The notes below the pieces were generated by a model that worked only from the letters and a program-made list of their open reading frames with translations, had not been told where the DNA came from and made no database searches. 64,000 nt of DNA from Bacteroidota bacterium (lineage in GTDB: Bacteria; Bacteroidota; Bacteroidia; Bacteroidales; UBA10428), in assembly GCA_016699695.1 (NCBI GenBank), contig CP065006.1:186001-250000 (forward strand). Direction: 5' to 3'. Of this stretch, positions 44,691 to 52,904 are shown piece after piece (position 1 is the stretch's first letter; the number at the start of each line of letters is the position of its first letter). A program made the position numbers and the translations under genes.

Positions 44691-44695
44691 TATGT
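44680..44695. promoter_or_regulatory. Palindromic operator candidate over the -33 element
   Basis: ACATAT-CTAA-ATATGT, a perfect 6-4-6 inverted repeat covering the -33 region of the cassette promoter; the position suits a repressor. Confidence 0.5.
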
Positions 44696-44773
44696 CTATT
44701 TGTCATGACGTTACTAATTCAAATTTAATAAAAGAAAACTAAAAGTTAATTTTTGTTTTGTTTTGTGCACAAT

Positions 44774-45574
44774 CTATTTTTTATTGGTGCTTTCGAATAT
44801 TTTATCGGCAGACTTTGCAATAAAGCCATTGAATATTTTACCGTTGGCATCTTTAAACCTTTCTGCAAATTCGTAATAACAACAAGGTATCTCATAGCTG
44901 CCATCTTCGAAATCAATTCTCAGCTTATCGGCAAGTGTGCTCGATTGCTTCAATAATTCCTCACGAGTACCTTTAATCTCCCCACCGGAAACATTAAGGT
45001 TGAATCCATTATTTTTTAAAAACTCATTCATTTCTTCGAGTGAAGAAATTGATTGAAGATGATTAACCGACACAGTAAAATGATTGGCCCTGAAACCATA
45101 TACATAAAACCAGGCTGCATACTCCGATTCTTTTCTTAGAGCCTCATAACTGGCATAATTGATGGGGTTCCAGCAGCGTTTAGAAAACAGCAAATCGTTG
45201 GCCTCCAGTTGCTGTTTGCGCACCTGTTTGGCTATCCATAGAGCCGTTTCGCGCACAAGTGGACTAAAGTCTTCGGTAATCAATTCACTTATAAATACCT
45301 TAGGTGCCTTTTCATCACTTTCGTGCTCATAATGTGTGGCTTTAAGTCTCTTTTCTTCGAAAAAGTAATTACCCTTGGCTTTATAACCTAAAGCAAGAAA
45401 AGGTTTTGCTAATACTTCAATGTCGATTCCGGATAGATTACATGTACGAAATGCGATATGGTCGTTTAGTACCTGATTTCCCTGCAATTCAAGAAGTTGA
45501 TGAATTCTGTCCACACTAGGGTTCACAGCACGGTAATCCTGCCAAAGCTGTTGAAAAATTGTTTGATACTCCAT
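44774..45574 (-). CDS. DUF1338 (2-oxoadipate dioxygenase/decarboxylase-like) protein
   Basis: A 266-residue protein of the DUF1338 family, whose characterised relatives (HglS) are Fe(II) enzymes acting on 2-oxoadipate. Candidate metal ligands are H39 (NDHIAFRT), H165 (RANHFTVSVNHL) and E235 (YYEFAERF). The Arg that binds substrate may be in AFRT. The length is close to the shorter bacterial and plant forms. A role in lysine-derived 2-oxoacid metabolism is possible; no lysine-pathway gene lies next to it. It is transcribed divergently from pta. Confidence 0.82.
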   Translation of the reverse strand: MEYQTIFQQLWQDYRAVNPSVDRIHQLLELQGNQVLNDHIAFRTCNLSGIDIEVLAKPFLALGYKAKGNYFFEEKRLKATHYEHESDEKAPKVFISELITEDFSPLVRETALWIAKQVRKQQLEANDLLFSKRCWNPINYASYEALRKESEYAAWFYVYGFRANHFTVSVNHLQSISSLEEMNEFLKNNGFNLNVSGGEIKGTREELLKQSSTLADKLRIDFEDGSYEIPCCYYEFAERFKDANGKIFNGFIAKSADKIFESTNKK

Positions 45575-45700
45575 ACCTGAAAATATTTATTATTTAAACT
45601 CAATATAAATAGCAAATTGTATTGATAATGAGGAACATGTGTAAATACGATCTAATTATTTGATTTAAAACAATTTACCCCACAATTGGCTTGATAAAAA

Positions 45701-45712
45701 TGATCATTATCA
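45701..45712. promoter_or_regulatory. FNR-type box TGAT-N4-ATCA (site 2, upstream of pta)
   Basis: TGATCATTATCA lies 81 bp before the pta ATG. The surrounding 45693-45711 also scores 16 of 19 against the classical Fur box, but the shared pattern with five other sites favours an FNR-type regulator. Confidence 0.55.
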
Positions 45713-45793
45713 TTAAATTCTGGGGCAGTACAGAAACCTTTTTTGACTATTTTTACAAACCTCTGTCGAAAAAAGCTAAAAATCTGAAATACA

Positions 45794-46798
45794 ATGAATT
45801 TACTAGATCAAATTAAACTGAATGCAAGAAAAAATCTTCAACGAATTGTGCTTCCGGAGAGTTTCGAAGAGCGTACACTTCGCGCAGCCGACCAGGTTAT
45901 TGAGGAAGGAATTGCTTCTATTATCTTAATAGGCAGCGAATCAGAGTTATTAAAAAAAGCAAGTTCACTTGGATTAAAGAATATTGCAAAAGCCAAAATT
46001 GTCGATCCGGCCAACAACCCAAAAAAAGAAGAATATGCCAATTTAATGGTAGAGCTCAGAAAGAGTAAAGGTCTTACCAAAGAGCAGGCATATGCTCTTT
46101 TAAAAGATCCATTGTACCTAGCTACCATTATGATAAAAAGCAAAGATGCCGATGGTGAAGTAGCAGGTGCCGACAATGCTACCGGCGATGTACTCAGGCC
46201 TGCTTTTCAGTATGTAAAAACCTTGCCGGGCATCAGCGTAGTATCAGGTGCTTTTTTGATGTTTTTAAAGAACAAAGAATATGGCGAAAATGGCCTGATG
46301 GTATTTGCCGATTGTGCGGTACATCCGAACCCAACTGCCAAGGAACTGGCAGAAATTGCCATTAGTACTGGCAAAACAACCAGAGCCATTGCCGGATTTG
46401 AACCACGCATTGCCATGCTGAGCTTCTCGACCAAGGGAAGTGCAAGCCATGAGATGGTGGATAAAGTGCGTGAAGCCACAGAAATAGCCCGTAAACTCGA
46501 CCCAAGCATGAAAATTGATGGCGAATTGCAGGCAGATGCAGCTATCGTAGAGGCTATCGGACAGAAAAAAGCACCGGGTAGCGAAATAGCAGGTAAAGCC
46601 AATGTGTTGGTATTTCCAACTCTCGAAGCTGGAAATATTGCGTATAAACTCGTGCAACGACTTGCCAATGCAGAGGCTGTAGGCCCTGTTTTACAAGGAA
46701 TGGCTGCTCCGATTAACGATTTATCGAGAGGCTGCTCTGTGAGTGATATTGTGAACCTTGTTGCCATTACTGCCAATCAGGCTGCAGGGAATAAATAA
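45794..46798 (+). CDS. pta: Phosphate acetyltransferase
   Basis: A 334-residue cytosolic enzyme (short PTA form without the DRTGG/cobyrinic-acid N-terminal domain) converting acetyl-CoA and phosphate to acetyl-phosphate. Landmarks are RIVLPESFEERTLRAADQ at the N-terminus, DADGEVAGADNATGDVLRPAFQ, LMVFADCAVHPNPTAKELAEIA, MLSFSTKGSASHEMVDKV and LVFPTLEAGNIAYKLVQR. It is the first gene of a five-gene fermentation cluster running in one direction, with an FNR-type box 81 bp upstream. Confidence 0.96.
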   Translation: MNLLDQIKLNARKNLQRIVLPESFEERTLRAADQVIEEGIASIILIGSESELLKKASSLGLKNIAKAKIVDPANNPKKEEYANLMVELRKSKGLTKEQAYALLKDPLYLATIMIKSKDADGEVAGADNATGDVLRPAFQYVKTLPGISVVSGAFLMFLKNKEYGENGLMVFADCAVHPNPTAKELAEIAISTGKTTRAIAGFEPRIAMLSFSTKGSASHEMVDKVREATEIARKLDPSMKIDGELQADAAIVEAIGQKKAPGSEIAGKANVLVFPTLEAGNIAYKLVQRLANAEAVGPVLQGMAAPINDLSRGCSVSDIVNLVAITANQAAGNK

Positions 46799-46827
46799 GA
46801 AAAAACAACAAAAAGATTCGATAAAAA

Positions 46828-47787
46828 ATGTCAGAAGTAATTATTGAGGCCATAGAGGAATATGGATTAAGTTCGAAAAACAGAACCAAACAACTTTTTT
46901 CGAAAGTAGGTATTGTAGGATGCGGCACAGTTGGGCAAAACATCGCCCTGATGATCAGCCAAAAGGAATTGGAAGTGGTTTTTATTGAGCTCTCGGAAGA
47001 AAAAATCAATTATGCCAAGTGTAAGATTGAACTCGAACTCGATGTCATGATTGACCATTGGGGGATGACCGCAAGCGAGAAAAGAGCCATCCTTTCGCGC
47101 ATTAATGGATATGTCGGGTTCGAAAACCTGAAAGGTTGCGACCTGGTTATCGAATCTATACGATCTAAAACACGTGAGAGAAGAGTTTCAAGCCGCAAAG
47201 AAGTTTTTAAAAACATAGAAAAATATGTTTCTCCCGAGTGTATTATTGCTACCAACTCCACCACCATAGTCATTACCGAATTATCATCCGACCTCGATTA
47301 TAAGGACCGCTGCGTAAGCCTGCATTTTCTTACCACTGCTCCAAAAGCAAAAATGATAGAAGTAGTAAGAGGCCTTTATACTTCAGACATCGTATTCGAA
47401 AAGGTGGTGAAATTTGCTAAAATGTTAGGCAAAGAACCTATTCTATGCGAAGAATCTCCAGGCTTGATTAGTGTGCGGATATTTGTAGCACAACTCAACG
47501 AGGCCTGCGAAGTGCTCATGGAAGGTGTTGGATCAATGGAGGATATCGATAAAACCATGCGCATTGGCCTGGGGCAAAGCCTGGGACCATTCGAATTGGC
47601 CGATAAAAATGGACTCGACAAGGTGATTCGCTGGATGGAAAATCTATATAACGAGTTTGGTGACAAAAAATACATGGCCTCTCCCATCATTAAAAAGCTT
47701 GTAAGAGCGCATCAGCTCGGACGCGTTTCGGGACAAGGGTTTTACAAATACGACGAAAACGGAAAAAAAATTGGTCCTAACATTTAA
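46828..47787 (+). CDS. 3-hydroxyacyl-CoA dehydrogenase
   Basis: A 319-residue NAD-dependent enzyme of the HBD/FadB-C type, somewhat longer than typical HBD (about 282) because of a polar N-terminus. The Rossmann motif is VGIVGCGTVGQNIAL. The catalytic His lies in SLHFLTTAPKAKMIEVV, with the paired Glu in the same stretch; the usual NP after HFF is replaced by TT. The C-terminal helical domain has GLGQSLGPFELADKNGLD and SGQGFYKYDENG. Its place between pta and ackA suggests interconversion of acetoacetyl-CoA and 3-hydroxybutyryl-CoA on the way to butyrate. Confidence 0.85.
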   Translation: MSEVIIEAIEEYGLSSKNRTKQLFSKVGIVGCGTVGQNIALMISQKELEVVFIELSEEKINYAKCKIELELDVMIDHWGMTASEKRAILSRINGYVGFENLKGCDLVIESIRSKTRERRVSSRKEVFKNIEKYVSPECIIATNSTTIVITELSSDLDYKDRCVSLHFLTTAPKAKMIEVVRGLYTSDIVFEKVVKFAKMLGKEPILCEESPGLISVRIFVAQLNEACEVLMEGVGSMEDIDKTMRIGLGQSLGPFELADKNGLDKVIRWMENLYNEFGDKKYMASPIIKKLVRAHQLGRVSGQGFYKYDENGKKIGPNI

Positions 47788-47799
47788 AGTAAAAGTATA

Positions 47800-49008
47800 A
47801 TGAAGATTCTGGTTCTGAACTGTGGAAGTTCATCAATAAAATATCAGCTGTTCGATATGAGCAGCGTAAAATGCCTTGCCAGTGGTGTAGCCGAAAAGGT
47901 TGGATTGAAAGGCTCTTTTGTGAAACTTGAAAAAGAAAAAGGCGAAAAAGTGCGCTTCGAAGGAGAAATCCTCGATCACCAGACTGGTATTGAATACATA
48001 CTGGGCATATTGACAAGTGAAAAACATGGTATGCTCAAATCGCTGGACGAAATTGATGCTGTTGGCCATCGGGTGGCCCATGGTGGTGAGAATTTCAAAG
48101 GCAGTGCTTTTATCGACGATTATGCACTGGAACAGATAGAAAAATGCTGCGAACTGGCTCCTTTGCATAACCCTGCTAACCTGAAAGGTATTATGGCCAT
48201 GATGAGCCTAATACCCAATATTAAGCAAGTAGCTGTTTTCGATACTGCTTTTCATCAGACTATGCCGGAGCATAGCTACATGTATGCGATTCCATATTCG
48301 CTTTACAATAAATACAAAATCCGCCGTTATGGTTTCCATGGAACCAGCCATTCCTACATTGCAAAAAGAGCCTGCGAAATACTCGGTGTTGACATCAATA
48401 CTCAAAAGATAATTACCTGTCACTTGGGTAACGGGGCTTCGATGTGCGCCATCGATGGCGGAAAATCGCTCGATACAAGTATGGGCTTTACACCCATCGA
48501 AGGTTTAATTATGGGTACCCGTTCTGGCGACCTCGACATTGGAGTAGTGAGTTACATTATGGACAAGGAAGAACTTGCTCTCAGCGCCCTCAATACCGTA
48601 TTTAACAAGCAAAGCGGTATGCTTGGGGTTTCGGGAGTGTCTTCCGACATGCGCGATATCGAAGATGCTGCATGGAAACAAGACAATAAAAGAGCCCAAC
48701 TAGCATTAAAAATGTACCATTACCGGATTAAAAAATACATCGGTGCTTATGCTGCCGCATTGGGCGGTCTCGACATTCTGATTTTCGCTGGTGGTATTGG
48801 TGAGAATGGTCCGGAAACCCGCATGGAAGTATGTTCAGACCTTGAATTTATGGGTGTACAAATTGATCACGCCCTTAATGACAAACTGAGAGGTAAAGAA
48901 AAAGTGATTTCGCCTGCCGATTCAAAAATCAAAGTTATGGTTGTACCAACCAACGAGGAACTGGTAATTGCTCAGGACACCTTGCATATTATCGAAAGTA
49001 TGAAATAG
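47800..49008 (+). CDS. ackA: Acetate kinase
   Basis: A 402-residue ASKHA-fold kinase that makes ATP from acetyl-phosphate. Landmarks are ILVLNCGSSSIKYQLFDM at the N-terminus, VGHRVAHGG, AVFDTAFHQTMPEHSYMYAIPY, RRYGFHGTSHSYIAKRA, TCHLGNGASMCAIDGGKSLDTSMGFTPIEGLIMGTRSGDLD and IFAGGIGENGPETR. The length equals that of typical AckA (about 400). It follows the dehydrogenase gene by 12 bp and is closed by a strong terminator. Confidence 0.97.
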   Translation: MKILVLNCGSSSIKYQLFDMSSVKCLASGVAEKVGLKGSFVKLEKEKGEKVRFEGEILDHQTGIEYILGILTSEKHGMLKSLDEIDAVGHRVAHGGENFKGSAFIDDYALEQIEKCCELAPLHNPANLKGIMAMMSLIPNIKQVAVFDTAFHQTMPEHSYMYAIPYSLYNKYKIRRYGFHGTSHSYIAKRACEILGVDINTQKIITCHLGNGASMCAIDGGKSLDTSMGFTPIEGLIMGTRSGDLDIGVVSYIMDKEELALSALNTVFNKQSGMLGVSGVSSDMRDIEDAAWKQDNKRAQLALKMYHYRIKKYIGAYAAALGGLDILIFAGGIGENGPETRMEVCSDLEFMGVQIDHALNDKLRGKEKVISPADSKIKVMVVPTNEELVIAQDTLHIIESMK

Positions 49009-49035
49009 ACCTTTAGCATTAGTTTGCTATTATTG

Positions 49036-49094
49036 CCCGCAATTCCATGGATCAGAGTAATATCTTATCGCTTGGAATTGCGGGTTTTTCTTTT
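49036..49094 (+). terminator. Intrinsic terminator after ackA
   Basis: Arms CCCGCAATTCCA (49036-49047) and TGGAATTGCGGG (49073-49084) pair perfectly around a 25-base loop and are followed by TTTTTCTTTTT. Confidence 0.85.
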
Positions 49095-49128
49095 TGCATT
49101 TGAATTTACTGAGCTTTTCTCTTCATAA

Positions 49129-49140
49129 TGATGCAAATCA
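49129..49140. promoter_or_regulatory. FNR-type box TGAT-N4-ATCA (site 3, upstream of ptb)
   Basis: TGATGCAAATCA, 88 bp before the ptb ATG and identical in all 12 bases to the site at 54405-54416. Confidence 0.6.
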
Positions 49141-49228
49141 TCCTACTATCTTCTGAAAGATTGTATTTTTAAGTACTAAAGAGTCTTTTTAACATGAAAG
49201 CAAATCTGATTTGGAATAACATGAAACT

Positions 49229-50137
49229 ATGCAAACATTAATCAAAAACCTCGATCAGCTGGTGGAAGCTGCCATCAAAGGCAAAACAAAAACCCTGGTT
49301 GTTGCTGCTGCTGAAGATAAATATGTACTCAATGCCATTGCAAAAGCCCGTGAGGCTGGTCTGATACACCCCATTTTTATTGGAGATAAGGAAAAAATTA
49401 AAGAAATCGCTCTGGAAACTGGGGTGGGCATTTCAGACCAGGATATTATACATGCAAACAGCGAAAGTGAAGCATGTATGCGGGCTGTGAAGATGATTGC
49501 CGAAGGCAAAGCCGATTTATTAATGAAAGGATTGGTTCCCACAGGTACTCTTTTAAAACATGTTGTTTCGAAAGAATACGGATTGTTGTCGGGGAAATTA
49601 TTAAGTCATCTGGCACTTTTCGAATCGCCTTACTACCATAAAATATTGGGGCTTACAGATGCAGCCATGAACATAGCACCTACTCTCGAAGAAAAAGCTG
49701 CCATACTCGAAAACGCCATTTCTGCTTTTCATGCACTTGGTTATGAACAGCCAAAAGTAGCTATTCTTGCTGCCGTCGAAAAAGTAAATCCAAAGATGCC
49801 TGCAACCACCGAGGCTGCTATCCTTAAAACAATGGCCGAGCGAAACCAGTTGGGCAGTTGCCAGGCCGATGGACCCATGGCATTAGACAATGCCATTTCG
49901 AAAGAAGCTGCAGAGCATAAAGAAATTTTTAGCCCCGTAGCAGGTGATGCTGACTTGTTACTGGCACCAGACTTAAACAGTGGCAACATTCTCTATAAGG
50001 CTCTATCGTTTTTAGGCAATGCTCGTTGTGCAGCAATAATAGTTGGCAGTAAATCGCCTATTGTATTAACTTCGAGGGCAGACACCGAAGAAACCAAGTT
50101 CTTATCCATTGCATTGGCAGTACTCACTTCAAAATAG
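49229..50137 (+). CDS. ptb: Phosphate butyryltransferase
   Basis: A 302-residue enzyme of the PTA/PTB family, of Ptb length (about 300). Landmarks are IHPIFIGDKEKIKEIALETG, KAVKMIAEGKADLLMKGLVPTGTLLKHVV-like text (residues about 88-112), HLALFESPYYHKILGLTDAAMNI, CQADGPMALDNAIS and GDADLLLAPDLNSGNILYKALSF. It exchanges CoA and phosphate on butyryl-CoA. It forms an operon with buk (8-bp gap) and has its own upstream FNR-type box after the ackA terminator. Confidence 0.93.
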   Translation: MQTLIKNLDQLVEAAIKGKTKTLVVAAAEDKYVLNAIAKAREAGLIHPIFIGDKEKIKEIALETGVGISDQDIIHANSESEACMRAVKMIAEGKADLLMKGLVPTGTLLKHVVSKEYGLLSGKLLSHLALFESPYYHKILGLTDAAMNIAPTLEEKAAILENAISAFHALGYEQPKVAILAAVEKVNPKMPATTEAAILKTMAERNQLGSCQADGPMALDNAISKEAAEHKEIFSPVAGDADLLLAPDLNSGNILYKALSFLGNARCAAIIVGSKSPIVLTSRADTEETKFLSIALAVLTSK

Positions 50138-50145
50138 AACATCAA

Positions 50146-51243
50146 ATGGACATAAAAATACTCGCCATTAACCCAGGCTCTACCTCCACCAAAATAGCTG
50201 TTTTTCATAATTCGCGTCCTGCTTTTCTGAAGTCGATTTCGCACCCGGCAGAAGAATTGGCAAAATTCAATAAAATTGCCGACCAGTATGAATTTCGGAA
50301 AGATCATATTTTGAGTGAATTAAAGGACTCTCACATCGATATTAGTAAAATAGTAGCCATTGTGGCCCGTGGTGGTTTAATCCGTCCTATCAAATCGGGA
50401 GTTTACCGCATCAACGAACAGATGAAAAAAGACCTGGTAGACGGAGTATTAGGCGAACATGCCAGTAACCTGGGCGGATTAATTGCCGATGACCTGGCCA
50501 AACAAATTCCCGGATGCGTTGCCTATATTGCCGACCCTGTGGTAGTGGACGAATTGGAAGATGTTGCCCGCTATACTGGTCATCCAGAGTTTAAACGCTA
50601 TTCTATCTTTCATGCCCTTAATCAAAAAGCTGTAGGTCGTGCCTATGCCAGACTTATCAACCGCAAATACGAAGAACTTAATTTGATTATAGCACACATA
50701 GGAGGTGGCATTTCGGTTGGAGCACACCATTTAGGTCGTGTAATCGATGTCAATCAGGCACTCGATGGTGAAGGTCCATTTTCACCGGAGCGTTCCGGTA
50801 CCCTGCCAGCGGGAGCTCTGGCCAAATTATGTTTCAAAGAAGGTATTACTCTCGACGAAATTAAAAAAATGATTACCGGCAAAGGCGGCCTTATGGCTTA
50901 CCTGGGTACAAACAGCGCTTACGAAGTAGAACTCATGGCTCAGGACGGAAACGAGAATGCAAGAAAGATACAGGATGCAATGGCCTACCAGATTGGTAAA
51001 GAAATAGGTTCGCTCTCGGCAGTATTAAAAGGCCATATCGATGCAATAATTCTTACCGGAGGAGTTTCGCATAACACCATGATAGTAGAATACATTAAAT
51101 CCATGGTAACTTTTATTGCACCGGTAATTATCTACCCGGGCGAGGATGAAATGCATGCCCTGGCATGGAACGGTTTACTGGTTATTAAGGGGCAAATTCA
51201 AGCAAAAGAATACGACGAAAGTAACATGGTTAGAAGCGATTAG
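50146..51243 (+). CDS. buk: Butyrate kinase
   Basis: A 365-residue ASKHA-fold kinase. Landmarks are ILAINPGSTSTKIAVF at the N-terminus, VARGGLIRPIKSGVYRIN, ASNLGGLIADDLA, YSIFHALNQKAVGRAYA, IAHIGGGISVGAHHLGRVIDVNQALDGEGPF and ILTGGVSHN. It makes ATP from butyryl-phosphate produced by Ptb; together they form the kinase route to butyrate. Branched-chain 2-methylpropanoyl substrates are also used by some members. The length fits Buk (355-365). Confidence 0.95.
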   Translation: MDIKILAINPGSTSTKIAVFHNSRPAFLKSISHPAEELAKFNKIADQYEFRKDHILSELKDSHIDISKIVAIVARGGLIRPIKSGVYRINEQMKKDLVDGVLGEHASNLGGLIADDLAKQIPGCVAYIADPVVVDELEDVARYTGHPEFKRYSIFHALNQKAVGRAYARLINRKYEELNLIIAHIGGGISVGAHHLGRVIDVNQALDGEGPFSPERSGTLPAGALAKLCFKEGITLDEIKKMITGKGGLMAYLGTNSAYEVELMAQDGNENARKIQDAMAYQIGKEIGSLSAVLKGHIDAIILTGGVSHNTMIVEYIKSMVTFIAPVIIYPGEDEMHALAWNGLLVIKGQIQAKEYDESNMVRSD

Positions 51244-51355
51244 CATTTTATCCGCACACTAATCGCACAAAAAAAATATTTTGTAAAAGTCGACAGACAA
51301 AACACCTATCTATTTTTATTATCACTAAAAAGTATTAGGTAACTTACAAGTGTAG

Positions 51356-52060
51356 CTATGGATTAGACAACCTTACAGGCAAAACCTGACCATTATATAC
51401 CTCATGGCCCTGCTGCGCAAATTGTGCAATAAACTCACCCATTTTTTTCGAATCCAAAGGAGCATGGAAACCAGGAAAAGCTTTAGTAAGCATTTCGGTT
51501 TGAACCGCCCCTAATGCCAAACAATTCGTTTTTATTGAGTTATCGGCAAACTCCACTGCAAGGCATTCGGTAAGTGCTGCAAGCGCAGCTTTCGAAGCGC
51601 TATAATAGCTCAACCCGGGGTATTTGCTGCTGCCCTGAAAACCTCCCATGCTACCGATATTGACCACATGCGCACGAAGACTGGATTTCAACAATGGTAA
51701 CATAAGCCGAACCAATTGAGCAGGTGCGTGAAAATTCACCTCAAAAATCTCTTTGGCTGTATTCAGATCAGTTTCCTCGAATGGACTGTTTACAAGAGTT
51801 CCGGCGTTATTGACTAAGATATCTAAGTGTCGAAAGGTAAGGTTTGCAAGCCATTCTGTATTTTGTATCAATAGCTTCAAATCAGATGCAATCACAATTA
51901 CATTGGTAAGTGGTGATATCTTGTGGATATGCTCCCTGAGCTTTTCAAGTCCATCTTTGCTGCGCGAGATCAGCACCATATTTTCCGGGTTTGATTTTGC
52001 AAGCGCCAGCGCCACTTCAAATCCAATACCTTTACTAGCCCCTGTAATAAGTGCATTCAT
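51356..52060 (-). CDS. Short-chain dehydrogenase/reductase
   Basis: A 234-residue classical SDR. The NADP-type Rossmann motif is ALITGASKGIGFEVALALAKS, the structural NNAG is in DILVNNAGTLVN, the catalytic Ser in VVNIGSMGG, and Tyr/Lys in SYYSASKAAL. MVLISRSKDGLEKLRE after beta-2 supports NADPH preference. It resembles sepiapterin-reductase- and 3-oxoacyl-reductase-like SDRs; the substrate is unknown. Monocistronic, converging with buk. Confidence 0.9.
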   Translation of the reverse strand: MNALITGASKGIGFEVALALAKSNPENMVLISRSKDGLEKLREHIHKISPLTNVIVIASDLKLLIQNTEWLANLTFRHLDILVNNAGTLVNSPFEETDLNTAKEIFEVNFHAPAQLVRLMLPLLKSSLRAHVVNIGSMGGFQGSSKYPGLSYYSASKAALAALTECLAVEFADNSIKTNCLALGAVQTEMLTKAFPGFHAPLDSKKMGEFIAQFAQQGHEVYNGQVLPVRLSNP

Positions 52061-52163
52061 AATAAATTGGGTTAAATATCTATCTTTGCTTTACCATCAA
52101 TAAAAGTATGAAACAAGCCAGACAGCAAAGATGTTTTTAAAAAAAATCTTTATTATTTTATTT

Positions 52164-52802
52164 ATGAGAAATCAGCTTCCAACTAAGTGCATAAAACTTT
52201 TACGATTTGCAATTGCCATAAGCCTTTGTTTTCTTTTCGTTTCACTCAATGCCCAGGACGATGGTTTTTATGGACCTAACGAAACCGAAACAAAAGAACA
52301 GCAAAAGCAAAAGCGCCAGGAGAAATTACAACGCTGGTCTTTTGGTGGCAATTTCTGGTTATCGGCAGGCAGCGAAACCTATATTGAATTATCTCCCGTG
52401 GCTATGTACAGAGCCTCTCCCCGCTTTCTTATAGGCCCCGGATTCACCTATATTTTCAGAAAAAGCAACTATTACAACTATCAAACCTCATATTATGGAC
52501 CTAGAGCCATTGCCTCTTATTCATTATTTAAGGACTTTGGAGAAGTAATAAACATCAATATCGGCGATATCATTCTGCATAGCGAATATGAATTACTTAG
52601 CGTTGAAAAGTTGTATCTGGATCCCAACAATACAGTGATAAAAGACGGACGTGCCTTAATTAATTCACTGCTTGTAGGTGGCGGTATTTTTCAACCCATT
52701 GGGCAACGTGGTGGACTATCCATAATGCTATTGTATAATTTAATCGAAAGCGATTTTAGCCCTTATACAAATCCGGTAATCCGCTTTGGATTCTATTTCT
52801 AA
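52164..52802 (+). CDS. Outer-membrane beta-barrel protein
   Basis: A 212-residue protein with a signal peptide ending FVSLNAQ and a short acidic/basic linker (ETKEQQKQKRQEKLQ). Alternating aromatic strands follow (WSFGGNFWLSAGSETYIELSP, FLIGPGFTYIFRKSNYYNYQ, GPRAIASYSLF), ending in a C-terminal Phe (RFGFYF). This is the pattern of small Bacteroidota outer-membrane barrels. An in-frame ATG at 52131 would add 11 residues (MFLKKIFIILF). No family name is assured; the function is unknown. Confidence 0.7.
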   Translation: MRNQLPTKCIKLLRFAIAISLCFLFVSLNAQDDGFYGPNETETKEQQKQKRQEKLQRWSFGGNFWLSAGSETYIELSPVAMYRASPRFLIGPGFTYIFRKSNYYNYQTSYYGPRAIASYSLFKDFGEVININIGDIILHSEYELLSVEKLYLDPNNTVIKDGRALINSLLVGGGIFQPIGQRGGLSIMLLYNLIESDFSPYTNPVIRFGFYF

Positions 52803-52844
52803 GATCAGAGGAGCTAAATACAAATTTGTGACCCATAAAAATCA

Positions 52845-52870
52845 AAAAGCGCAGTTTTCACTGCGCTTTT
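52845..52870. terminator. Bidirectional intrinsic terminator
   Basis: Perfect stem AAAAGCGCAG/CTGCGCTTTT around TTTTCA, between convergent genes ending at 52802 and 52905. Confidence 0.88.
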
Positions 52871-52904
52871 CTTATGTAAACAAAAAAAAGAAATCGAATA
52901 ATTT

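Noticed and set aside
45693..45711. Fur box (16 of 19 matches) upstream of pta
   Set aside because: The contained TGATCATTATCA fits the six-site FNR-type series better, at the same distance from the start codon; a Fur role is not excluded but is not needed.
46207..46776. 189-codon open frame antisense to pta
   Set aside because: Mirror of the pta codon pattern; the protein is low-complexity and matches nothing, while pta on the plus strand is unambiguous.
52081..52088. TATCTTTG as promoter for the barrel gene at 52164
   Set aside because: A match to TAnnTTTG, but the nearest TTG is only 11 bp upstream instead of 17-20, so support is too thin to list.
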